Positions 30,796-38,382 of a stretch of 64,000 bases of DNA are shown here, in pieces. Numbering within the stretch: position 1 is the first letter of the stretch; every line of letters starts with the position of its first letter. The notes below the pieces were generated by a model that saw nothing but the letters and a program-made list of their open reading frames with translations, was not told where the DNA came from and did no database searches. This DNA is from an uncultured Flavobacteriales bacterium (lineage in GTDB: Bacteria > Bacteroidota > Bacteroidia > Flavobacteriales_D > Parvicellaceae), in contig CALSPA010000003.1 of assembly GCA_943788115.1 (NCBI GenBank), positions 186,001-250,000 of the forward strand. Direction: 5' to 3'. A program made the position numbers and the translations under genes.

Positions 30796-32193
30796 ATGAG
30801 AAACTTTATAATCTTATTGGTTACATTACTAACCACTCTTACATCAACTGCTCAAGACATCACAGGTCAATGGAATGGTGTTTTAAAAGTCCAAGGAACA
30901 CAATTAAGACTTGTGTTTAATGTAACGCAGACTGAAAATGGTTTTAGCTCAACAATGGACAGTCCAGATCAAGGTGCAAAAGTTATTCCAGTTACAAATA
31001 CAACGTTTGAAAACCCGAAAATTAAATTTGAAGTGACTAATGCTGGAATTGAATATGATGGGGAATTAAGTGGGGATGAAATTATTGGAACTTTTAAACA
31101 AGGAGGACAAGAATTTCCTATGAACTTATCAAGAGAAGCAATCGAGAAAGAAATTGTAAAGCGACCTCAAGAACCAATAAAACCTTATCCATATTATTCG
31201 GAAGATGTAGTATTTGAAAATACGAAAGCTAATGTTTCATTATCTGGAACATTGACTTTACCAAAGAAGGACGGAATTTTTCCAGTCGTAATTTTAATTA
31301 CAGGAAGTGGACCACAAAATAGAGATGAAGAACTATTAGGACACAAACCGTTTTTAATAATTTCAGACTATTTAACCAAAAATGAAATTGCAGTTTTACG
31401 ATATGATGACAGAGGAGTTGGACAATCAACAGGAGATTTTAAAACTGCAACTTCTGCGGACTTTGCAACTGATGTTGAGAGTGCTATTGCATACTTAAAA
31501 ACAAGAAAGGAGATTAAGAAAAATAAAATTGGTCTAATTGGACATAGTGAAGGTGGCTTAATTGCACCAATAGTTGCTTCAAAATCAAAAGATGTAAATT
31601 TCATAGTATTATTAGCAGGCACAGGAATTCAAGGAGATAAACTGTTATTACTTCAACAAGAACTAATTGCCAAAGCTAATGGTGTTTCAGAGGCAGAAAT
31701 AGAAAAAACAATCCAGAACAATGTAAAAGTATTTGAAATGGTTGTAAAGTCTAATGACAATCAAAAATTAAAAACTGACCTGATAAAACTAATAAATGGA
31801 TTGCTTGAAAATGAACCAAATGCTGAAATCCCAAATGGAATGACCAAAGAGGAATTTATTTCAGAGCAAGTAAATCAAATTTCAAGTCCTTGGATGGTAT
31901 ACTTTATAAAATTTAATCCAGCAACAACATTAGAAAAAGTAAAATGTCCAGTTTTAGCAGTTAATGGAGAAAAAGATTTACAAGTTCCACCAAAAGAAAA
32001 TTTAATAGCCATAAAAAATGCTTTGACAAAAGGGGAAAATAAAAATGTAACAACAAAGGAATTTCCAAATTTGAATCACTTATTTCAAGAGTGTGAAACA
32101 GGTTCACCAAATGAATACGCAACTATTGAACAAACCCTTTCACCAGTTGTATTAGAAGAAATTACAAAGTGGATAAAAAAACAAATAGAATAA
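30796..32193 (+). CDS. Secreted alpha/beta hydrolase with N-terminal lipocalin-like domain
   Basis: 465 residues. A signal peptide (1-19) is followed by a beta-rich N-terminal domain of about 95 residues (ITGQWNGVLKVQGTQLRLVF onward). The alpha/beta-hydrolase fold starts near 140. The oxyanion region ILITGSGPQNRDEE, nucleophile elbow GHSEGG (Ser about 250), acid in VNGEKDLQVP and His in NLNHLFQ are all in order. Substrate is unknown; the architecture is common in Flavobacteriia. The gene lies between a GTTAGC edge at 30760 and the attC-like structure at 32201-32330, like a one-gene cassette. It faces no partner within its own unit. Confidence 0.88.
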   Translation: MRNFIILLVTLLTTLTSTAQDITGQWNGVLKVQGTQLRLVFNVTQTENGFSSTMDSPDQGAKVIPVTNTTFENPKIKFEVTNAGIEYDGELSGDEIIGTFKQGGQEFPMNLSREAIEKEIVKRPQEPIKPYPYYSEDVVFENTKANVSLSGTLTLPKKDGIFPVVILITGSGPQNRDEELLGHKPFLIISDYLTKNEIAVLRYDDRGVGQSTGDFKTATSADFATDVESAIAYLKTRKEIKKNKIGLIGHSEGGLIAPIVASKSKDVNFIVLLAGTGIQGDKLLLLQQELIAKANGVSEAEIEKTIQNNVKVFEMVVKSNDNQKLKTDLIKLINGLLENEPNAEIPNGMTKEEFISEQVNQISSPWMVYFIKFNPATTLEKVKCPVLAVNGEKDLQVPPKENLIAIKNALTKGENKNVTTKEFPNLNHLFQECETGSPNEYATIEQTLSPVVLEEITKWIKKQIE

Positions 32194-32200
32194 AAACTTT

Positions 32201-32330
32201 TGCTAACAATGTATATAAAAAATAGGCGAAATAGTAGTAAAATCAAGGATTCTGGCTTGTATCAAACCTTGTGTTTAACCGAAAGTTTGGTGCTTCGTAA
32301 TCGCCTACTTTTCATATCCTAAACGTTGGT
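32201..32330 (+). repeat. Folded attC-like spacer after the hydrolase gene
   Basis: The 130-bp spacer starts TGCTAACAATG (32201-32211) and ends AACGTTGG (32322-32329). In between are nested inverted segments: ATAGGCGA (32222-32229) with TCGCCTA (32301-32307) and CAAGG with CCTTG (about 32244 and 32267). The order of outer core-like boxes and inner imperfect pairs recalls integron attC/VCR sites. The boxes are not exact matches to GTTRRRY/RYYYAAC, and no integron integrase is in the window. I have seen similar spacers next to accessory genes in other Flavobacteriia, from general knowledge only. Confidence 0.45.
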
Positions 32331-32375
32331 ATTAATTAAATCTTCTGGATAAGAAGAAGGAAATTCAATGAAACT

Positions 32376-33947
32376 ATGTTTAAAAAAATAACACAAGAAT
32401 TAAGTCGATCACTTAATTTAGTTGCTCTTTCGATTCCTGTGTGTATTGGTTTTGGCGAAATAAGCGGATTGGGAGCTCTCTCTGGTGTGATTGGTTTGGT
32501 TATTGCTCTTTTACTTGGAGTTCTTATGAAAGGAGCTGATGGCATTATACGGACACCTTTAATTTCCTTAACCCTTATCATTTCATTAATCATAAGTGAA
32601 TCAGAATTTCCGCAAGAATATAAAATAGTTCTAATTTTTTATTCCATTATTTTAGCAGGATTTATTCAGGTAGCAATTGGCAAATTAGGGTTGTCAAAAT
32701 ATGTAAAACTCATTCCACTACCAGTAATTAATGGTGCCCTCAGCTCAATGGGTTTTTTGGGGATGTCTTTATCAATATCGCATATTTTTAATTTTGATGT
32801 GATAGAATCATCGTATAATCTTCAAACACTAATAATTGTTGTGCTATCAATTACTACTGCAATACTTTTTGAACGTAATTTTAAAAAAGTTCCAAGTTTA
32901 CTAATGGCTTTGATTATTCCTACTATTATTTGTTTAGGCTTTGGATTTTCACTTCCGCAAATCCAATTTGACATTAACAATATAAAGTTACCACCCATAC
33001 ACCTATTTTCAGAGGTGAATTTCGGCGCCTTAATAAGAGAATCCGAATACGCCATTATTCTTGCATTTACTGCAATAATTGAAACCCTATTATGTGCTCT
33101 AATTATTGATAATATTTCGGGTAACCGTCATAATGGAGAAAAGGAACTAGTAAGCTTGGGAGCTTCAAATATTTTATCTGGATTAGCAGGTGGACTGCCT
33201 ATTGGGGGAAATACTATTATCTCAATTGTTAATGTAAAAGAAAAAAATCGAAATAAATTTCGAATAGTATTAGCTGCTATTATTATTACATTCATGATTC
33301 CAATTTTTGGAGATCAATTAAAACGAATTCCTACTGCTGCGATTTCTGCAATCGTAATCTATTTAAGTTACCGAATTATCGACTGGAAAAGTTTATCCGT
33401 TGCTATAACGGAAAGAAAGCCTGACCATTTTATTTTAATTACAACCATCTTAATAGGGTCTTTTTATTCAATTCTTGGAGCAATATTAATCGGTTTTGTA
33501 TTGGCATCTATACTCTTCATGTACAAGATGAGTATAGTTGTAGAGACAATGACAGAAGAGGGTGCAGTTGATGATTTCATTGACAATCATAAAATAGAAG
33601 ATAGTTTATTAGATGACATTCGAATCATTAACTTAAATGGACCACTTTTTTTTGGATATGCAGATTCTTTTTATGGGTTATTTCAAAATTTGAACCATAT
33701 CAAAGTAATCATTATCAATTTAAAAGATGTCCCATATATGGACGACACTGGTCTTGAGGTCATTTCCAAAACAATTCATTTGGTGCAGGAAAATAAAATT
33801 GATATTTATTTTGTAGGAGCTAATGATATTATTTTTAGTCAATTTGAAAAAGAAAAAATAGTTCGAGGTTTGCTTCCAGAAAATTCATTTTTTCCGAGAC
33901 TAAAAGGTTGTTTAAAAATGCTCAATTCTGAACATAAAGAAAATTAA
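32376..33947 (+). CDS. SulP-family permease with STAS domain
   Basis: 523 residues. About ten to twelve membrane segments fill residues 10-400 (opening VALSIPVCIGFGEISGLGAL), with ANILSGLAGGLPIGGNTIIS-like glycine-rich transport motifs. A cytoplasmic STAS domain at about 420-515 follows (VIIINLKDVPYMDDTGLEVI is the core). SulP/SLC26 proteins move sulfate, bicarbonate or dicarboxylates. The N-terminal cytoplasmic part is very short. It is separated from the following cyclodipeptide-synthase-like gene by nine bases, which suggests a two-gene operon; whether it carries that product or only shares a mobile segment is unknown. Confidence 0.88.
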   Translation: MFKKITQELSRSLNLVALSIPVCIGFGEISGLGALSGVIGLVIALLLGVLMKGADGIIRTPLISLTLIISLIISESEFPQEYKIVLIFYSIILAGFIQVAIGKLGLSKYVKLIPLPVINGALSSMGFLGMSLSISHIFNFDVIESSYNLQTLIIVVLSITTAILFERNFKKVPSLLMALIIPTIICLGFGFSLPQIQFDINNIKLPPIHLFSEVNFGALIRESEYAIILAFTAIIETLLCALIIDNISGNRHNGEKELVSLGASNILSGLAGGLPIGGNTIISIVNVKEKNRNKFRIVLAAIIITFMIPIFGDQLKRIPTAAISAIVIYLSYRIIDWKSLSVAITERKPDHFILITTILIGSFYSILGAILIGFVLASILFMYKMSIVVETMTEEGAVDDFIDNHKIEDSLLDDIRIINLNGPLFFGYADSFYGLFQNLNHIKVIIINLKDVPYMDDTGLEVISKTIHLVQENKIDIYFVGANDIIFSQFEKEKIVRGLLPENSFFPRLKGCLKMLNSEHKEN

Positions 33948-33956
33948 AAGTTTAAT

Positions 33957-34712
33957 ATGGAAAAAAGAAAAAATTATCCTCCACAATCAGGTAGATACAA
34001 AGTTAACATTAATAACAAGACTGCTAATTGGCAAGAATTCTCCACTGCTCGCCTGCAAGTAAGTATGGACAATGAAAAACAGACAGGAGAAAAACTCAAA
34101 ACTCTGGTTGACTGGTCATGCGCAGGGAGGTTTAGCAAGGTTATTATTATTGTTTCAGACACATTGAATTGGTTCAACATTGCTTTTCAAAACCAAATAT
34201 CCGAAAAAGATGCTTTGAAAATAGCTTTGAAAAGTGGTGATGATTGGATAAATGCTAATCCATTTTTAAAAGAATATAACATAGAAATAAAAAGATGGAA
34301 CGAATGGTACAAAAATGAAGAGTATTACGAAAGGCTTTATGCAATTAGCTCAATTTACAAGAAGAATGAGGAATTTAGAAAAGTGGTTTCTGAGGTATCG
34401 CAAAGGATATGGGAAGCCAAATCAAACAGTAGTGTTTATAATTCAGAAAAAAACTTTAATGATTACATAAAAACCTCTGAAGCGTATATCTTAAGTGAAC
34501 TTAGCGTCTTTAGTATTATGTTTAATGAAGCTAATGCAATAGAGATTTATCCAGGTTCTTGGTTAAAAGATATTTTCGAAATCATCTGTGACTATTCGGA
34601 CACATATCCGTATTTGGAGTGTTTTAGAAATAAAGCTTACTTGCATGTAGAATTTACAAGAAATAAAAAATACCAACAAAACCTAAACCGCATTGAAACG
34701 CAGCTTAGCTAA
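33957..34712 (+). CDS. Divergent tRNA-dependent cyclodipeptide synthase (CDPS)
   Basis: 251 residues without signal or membrane segment. The order of CDPS features is present. Residues 33-40 (LQVSMDNE) carry a Ser (S36) and Asn (N39) at the places of AlbC S37/N40. The Rossmann strand KTLVDWSCAGRFSKVIIIVS with SDTL and a helix with KSGDDWI and IKRWNEWY follow. YILSEL has Y177 and E181 at the places of the AlbC catalytic Y178/E182, and IEIYPGSW (Y198-P199) is the XYP-type pair. CDPSs join two aminoacyl-tRNA-bound residues into a diketopiperazine. The assignment is by motif reading from memory, not by a search. It is the second gene after the SulP permease; no oxidase or methyltransferase is in the operon. 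Confidence 0.75.
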   Translation: MEKRKNYPPQSGRYKVNINNKTANWQEFSTARLQVSMDNEKQTGEKLKTLVDWSCAGRFSKVIIIVSDTLNWFNIAFQNQISEKDALKIALKSGDDWINANPFLKEYNIEIKRWNEWYKNEEYYERLYAISSIYKKNEEFRKVVSEVSQRIWEAKSNSSVYNSEKNFNDYIKTSEAYILSELSVFSIMFNEANAIEIYPGSWLKDIFEIICDYSDTYPYLECFRNKAYLHVEFTRNKKYQQNLNRIETQLS

Positions 34713-34740
34713 CCGTTAGCTCCAATTCCACTTTGTGGAA
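34707..34740. repeat. Cassette-edge motif AGCTAAC-C-GTTAGCT and adjacent hairpin
   Basis: A perfect 7-bp inverted repeat (34707-34721) overlaps the stop codon of the CDPS-like gene. Five bases on is a second perfect hairpin, TTCCAC-TTT-GTGGAA (34726-34740). The GTTAGC core is the same as at 30760 and, inverted, at 32203 and 35041. Without a T run it is not a usual terminator. Confidence 0.5.
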
Positions 34741-35045
34741 CTTAAATCCTTTCAGGCTATCGCCTTCTCAGTCTTCAAGTAAATAAATGAAGCAAAATCA
34801 TTATCAATTGATTCAAATTATTTACAAACTCAGATACTTACGCATGGCTAGTTGTTGTTGCTCTTTCTGAGGGTTCGTTTTATTATGAGATTAGATACAA
34901 ACTTGAAAGGGAATAAAAGCATCTTTTTAATTTGCGAATTCTATCAGTATTCTTTACCGTTCTTATTAATGCTCAGATAAATTTCTTAAGCCAATAAACC
35001 ATTTAAATACGTTTATAACAACATTAGTAAAGCTACGTTTGCTAA
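34713..35045. other. 333-bp gap, possible gene remnant
   Basis: No complete gene. A plus-strand frame from about 34811 to TAA at 34914-34916 reads like a coding tail (TYAWLVVVALSEGSFYYEIR) without a start codon, so it may be the end of a lost gene. The region is bounded by GTTAGC at 34715 and GCTAAC at 35041, like a degraded third cassette-like unit. Confidence 0.3.
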
Positions 35046-35687
35046 CTAAGCACCTTTTTCTAATTGGTTTAATGAAAAGGTGCGAAATCGAACAAAATAA
35101 TATACCGGAAATATAAAGAGTGCCAAAGCAGTAACATAAGTACTAAAATCAAGACCCATTTTAGGAATAAAAAAGAATCCAAACAAAAAGGTTGTTAAAA
35201 TTCCTCCAAGAGTAGAAATTGAATAAATGGTACCCACAGAATTTCCAACTTCTTTTACTTCTCTAGAAATTAGTCGTATAATAAGAGGTGAAACCATTCC
35301 AAAACATACCAAAGGGGGGAACACAAAACAAAGACTAGATATAACAATACCTAATTTGATATTCATTTCTAATGTTGCAGACATAATAATTGAAGATGTA
35401 AAAGGCATTATCGAAACGAAAATTGCTGAAGCTAAAATTATGTAATGTAAAATAAGTTTATGGGGGTATTTTTCTGAGATCACTCCCCCAAGAAGATAGC
35501 CAGTAGTGAGTCCACCCATTGTGACAGCTAAAGTTGTGGCCCAAACATATAAAGAAGCTCCATAAGAAGGTGCTATAAGTTTTGCTCCTAATAATTCAAC
35601 AGCCATTACTGCTCCACCTTCAATTATTGATATAGTTATTAAGTACCAGAAAGATGCTGGGTATTTACTTTTTTTAATTTGGTTCAT
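35046..35687 (-). CDS. Short MFS/spermidine-synthase-like membrane protein (transporter half only)
   Basis: 213 residues, nearly all membrane segments. IIEGGAVMAVELLGAKLIAP, MGGLTTGYLLGG, SPLIIRLISREVKEVGNSVG and YSISTLGGILTTFLFGFFFI match the N-terminal membrane half of the full-length protein encoded eight bases upstream. The C-terminal spermidine-synthase-like methyltransferase half is absent. It may be a separate subunit that pairs with its neighbour or a truncated duplicate. The conserved motifs and long clean frame favour a functional membrane partner. The stop codon lies at a GCTAAC motif that edges the accessory segment. Confidence 0.75.
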   Translation of the reverse strand: MNQIKKSKYPASFWYLITISIIEGGAVMAVELLGAKLIAPSYGASLYVWATTLAVTMGGLTTGYLLGGVISEKYPHKLILHYIILASAIFVSIMPFTSSIIMSATLEMNIKLGIVISSLCFVFPPLVCFGMVSPLIIRLISREVKEVGNSVGTIYSISTLGGILTTFLFGFFFIPKMGLDFSTYVTALALFIFPVYYFVRFRTFSLNQLEKGA

Positions 35688-35695
35688 TGTAGTAA

Positions 35696-37348
35696 TTATT
35701 TAAATAGTCGCACACCTTCTTCCAAGCTCTTTTTTGCATTGTTATCAATCATGGCGGTTCGCCATTCAACAATTGATTTTAGATTTATGTGTTCCAATAT
35801 AGGAAGATCATCAGTGAAGACTATAGCCTCACCTTTCCCAACATTTGATTGCAAAACTCTGTTTTTGTTCAATAAATCCTTTACATAACTTTTAGTTACA
35901 CAGCAATTGTTAATTCGGCTAGGATCAAACGAAATGTCTGGTTTGTCAACAGAGCCAATAATGATAAAATCACAGGGGCTGTTCGGTTCGCAATTTTCTA
36001 CGTGAAAAACAGTATTAGAAAAACCAGCCGCTTTCAAAGTTGCAACAATTGAACGAAACGGCAATCCTTCTAACTCATCAAAGTGTCCTTGAAAATTAAC
36101 CAGTAATAGGCCTCCTGGTTTTAAAATATCTAACCCTTCTTTAAAACTTTCTTTTGTTAAAGCATAAGGAGGTTGGACCTCACCTTTAATCATGTCAAAA
36201 ATAATTACATCATATTTCTTTTTCGCAGTCTTTAAATAATGTCTTGCATCATCAACTATAAAATTTGTATTCTTAGAATCGAACCTAAAATAATCCTCAG
36301 ATAATTGATACATTCGTTTATCTATTTCTATCGCATCTATATTTAAATCTAATCGAGTTAATTCACTTGCGACACTTCCTCCGCCAAAACCTAATAATAA
36401 AACATCGCTTCCAGCTGGTTTTGATGAACATATAGTTGAAAGCATGTGTACATAATACCAATAAGAATAACCACTGGAAGCATCTACAAATGTTTGCGGA
36501 ATCCCATTAACCAGCATAGAACGATCGGTAATATCTAGGTCTGGATAATATTCGTCAAGGACTCTTAACTGACCCAACAAACCTTCACTTTCATAGAGAA
36601 TATTAAATGCACTAGAATTAACCGAGTTCTGAATGGTAGATTTATATACTCCAATAGATTCAAATAGAAATAACAATGAAATAATAGAAATGAAAATTAT
36701 TCTTGAGTTCCGAAACAACAATAATGCAGTCATAATTAATAATACTCCTGAAACAAACATATTAGGAATAGTAATGCCATATTCCTCAATAATGAAAAAC
36801 CCTAGAAGAAATGTCATGAAAATACCCCCAATAGTTGAAATTGAGTAAACAAAGCCAGCGTTTTTCCCAGACTTTTTCACATCCTTTGTAGCTAGTAAAA
36901 TAATAACTGGAGAAGTACTTCCCAAAAAAATTAGAGGAAAGCCAAATAACAAAATAGCTGATAACACCGCACCGACATAGAAATTAAAATCTCCAGTAAA
37001 CTTTAAAACGGAATGTGCAATTATGGGCATTATTCCTATTAATAAGGCACTTATCATTAGTTGTACAAAAACTAAATTTTGCGCTTTATACTTCATTGAT
37101 AATCGTCCCCCAAGAAAATATCCAATAGTAAGGCATAATAATGTAATACCTATTACTGTAGTCCAAACAATTAATGAGGACCCGTAATAAGGTGTCATCA
37201 TCTTTGCTCCAAACAACTCCACTGCCATTACTGTTGCACCTTCGATAAATGCCAACACAAAATATCTCCATAGAAATGTAGAATCTTCTTGCGGTTTTGT
37301 AGTGGAATGGCTAAGGGTTGTACTACTTGATTTAGATTTTTTTTTCAC
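35696..37348 (-). CDS. Fused MFS-type/spermidine-synthase-like protein
   Basis: 550 residues. Residues about 25-240 hold seven or more membrane segments (FIEGATVMAVELFGAKMMTP, IGYFLGGRLSMKYKAQ, SPVIILLATKDVKKSGKNAG). After them is a Rossmann methyltransferase or aminopropyltransferase domain: DVLLLGFGGGSVASEL (SAM-type loop), IDAIEIDKRMY, IVDDARHYLKTA and YDVIIFDMIKGEVQPPYALT. Fused proteins of this kind are common in environmental bacteria. Polyamine synthesis is often assumed but unproven, and export coupled to modification is also possible. The eight-base gap to the short paralogue implies co-transcription. The operon converges on the CDPS unit. Confidence 0.86.
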   Translation of the reverse strand: MKKKSKSSSTTLSHSTTKPQEDSTFLWRYFVLAFIEGATVMAVELFGAKMMTPYYGSSLIVWTTVIGITLLCLTIGYFLGGRLSMKYKAQNLVFVQLMISALLIGIMPIIAHSVLKFTGDFNFYVGAVLSAILLFGFPLIFLGSTSPVIILLATKDVKKSGKNAGFVYSISTIGGIFMTFLLGFFIIEEYGITIPNMFVSGVLLIMTALLLFRNSRIIFISIISLLFLFESIGVYKSTIQNSVNSSAFNILYESEGLLGQLRVLDEYYPDLDITDRSMLVNGIPQTFVDASSGYSYWYYVHMLSTICSSKPAGSDVLLLGFGGGSVASELTRLDLNIDAIEIDKRMYQLSEDYFRFDSKNTNFIVDDARHYLKTAKKKYDVIIFDMIKGEVQPPYALTKESFKEGLDILKPGGLLLVNFQGHFDELEGLPFRSIVATLKAAGFSNTVFHVENCEPNSPCDFIIIGSVDKPDISFDPSRINNCCVTKSYVKDLLNKNRVLQSNVGKGEAIVFTDDLPILEHINLKSIVEWRTAMIDNNAKKSLEEGVRLFK

Positions 37349-37486
37349 TCTTTTGTTTTGGGGTATATTCTAATATAAGAAAAAATAATTTCAACAGCAA
37401 CTTCTTTTTTAAATTAATAACGGCTAATAAAAAATAAATTTTAATAACTTATCCCATTATATATCACCTTAATAATATAATTTCAA

Positions 37487-37999
37487 ATGAAGAAAGAATT
37501 AGTCCTGTTATTAATAATTATTGTCATTTTTTCTGGATGTGTGAATCAACCCAAAAATTTAGCTGAACTCAAAAACGTTCAATCTCTAATAGGATTACAC
37601 ATTAATTCTAATTCAATTCAAAACTATCTTAATGCTCTAAGAGAAGATCCTGAAATCACAAAATATGACGATTGTTCATATTATGTTTTCTCTGATGGAG
37701 GAATTGATTTTAGATTTAGTAATAATGACACTTTAACAACTGTTTGGTTATTCACTAAAGATGGCAAATATGACACCCACAATAATCAGTTTGAAGGTGA
37801 AATTCCTTTTAAAGTTCTTTTAACAGATAATAGAAAAAAAATTGAAAAAAAACTAGGGCCTCCTAAAGAAAAAGACATGGGTATTTTATATTTTGCATGT
37901 GAATGGAATATTGAAGACTTTCAGTTTGAAGTTACATATAAAACAGAAGACAAAGAAGACATGAATAATGAAGTAAACTACTTTCGAATAATGAAGTGA
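37487..37999 (+). CDS. Small lipoprotein of unknown function
   Basis: 170 residues with a textbook lipoprotein signal (LLLIIIVIFSGC, lipobox FSGC). The mature part of about 150 residues has two Trp/Tyr-rich beta-like segments and an EIPFKVLLTDNRKKIEKKLG stretch similar to small SmpA-type or Gram-positive immunity-like folds, but I do not recognise a named family. It is divergent from the MFS/spermidine-synthase operon and 60 bp before the tRNA gene on the other strand. It has no clear partner. Confidence 0.75.
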   Translation: MKKELVLLLIIIVIFSGCVNQPKNLAELKNVQSLIGLHINSNSIQNYLNALREDPEITKYDDCSYYVFSDGGIDFRFSNNDTLTTVWLFTKDGKYDTHNNQFEGEIPFKVLLTDNRKKIEKKLGPPKEKDMGILYFACEWNIEDFQFEVTYKTEDKEDMNNEVNYFRIMK

Positions 38000-38023
38000 T
38001 TTACAAATGATCTCTAGCTAATT

Positions 38024-38057
38024 GGAAAAAAAAAGCCCCCACAATATGTGGAGGCTT
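38024..38057 (-). terminator. Intrinsic terminator of the tRNA transcript
   Basis: In the minus direction, just past the tRNA 3' end, a stem of about nine pairs (AAGCCTCCAC / GTGGGGGCTT, one wobble) with an ATATT-type loop is followed by nine T bases. Confidence 0.85.
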
Positions 38058-38060
38058 ATG

Positions 38061-38134
38061 TGGGCCCAGAAGGGCTCGAACCTTCGACCCCCTGATTATG
38101 AGTCAGGTGCTCTAACCAACTGAGCTATGGGCCC
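38061..38134 (-). tRNA. tRNA-Met (anticodon CAT)
   Basis: A full cloverleaf can be folded by hand: acceptor GGGCCCA/TGGGCCC, D arm GCTC AGTTGGTTA GAGC, anticodon stem CCTGA/TCAGG with loop CTCATAA, and T arm with TTCGAGC. The 74 bases do not encode CCA. The D arm and the GGGGTC after the anticodon stem match elongator tRNA-Met better than tRNA-Ile2, which also has CAT read with lysidine. It is not the initiator, because it lacks three G-C pairs in the anticodon stem in the usual order. Confidence 0.92.
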
Positions 38135-38167
38135 AAACTAAATAGTAAACTTTAGCCTTTCTTGCAT

Positions 38168-38216
38168 CAACTAATAAAATTAGTTGCTCAAACATTATAA
38201 TATATATATTATAATG
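38168..38216. promoter_or_regulatory. Two perfect inverted repeats upstream of tRNA-Met
   Basis: CAACTAAT-AAA-ATTAGTTG (38168-38186) is an 8-bp perfect hairpin and is followed by a 24-bp perfect palindrome (38193-38216, CATTATAATATA and its complement). Both lie 34-82 bp before the tRNA 5' end. They could be promoter-region operators or simple AT-rich structure. Their role is not known. Confidence 0.4.
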
Positions 38217-38382
38217 GTCGGTAAAAATGCAAAAAAAAACAATATAAATAAGATGAAAATTATATAAACTTTAAAAAAGGTTTAGACTTCATGTATATAT
38301 TTCGTTTAGATTTATAAAGGCATAATTATTGTTAAACATGATTTATAAGATATTACTTTATACAATTTAAAAAATTACAATC

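Noticed and set aside
32201..32330. True integron attC site
   Set aside because: Core boxes match only in part and no integrase gene is in view, so I list it as attC-like only.
34713..35045. Complete small gene in the gap after the CDPS-like gene
   Set aside because: The only coding-like stretch lacks a start codon and is about 35 codons long.
38061..38134. Prophage or island attachment at the tRNA
   Set aside because: No integrase and no direct repeat of the tRNA 3' end were found in the flanks.
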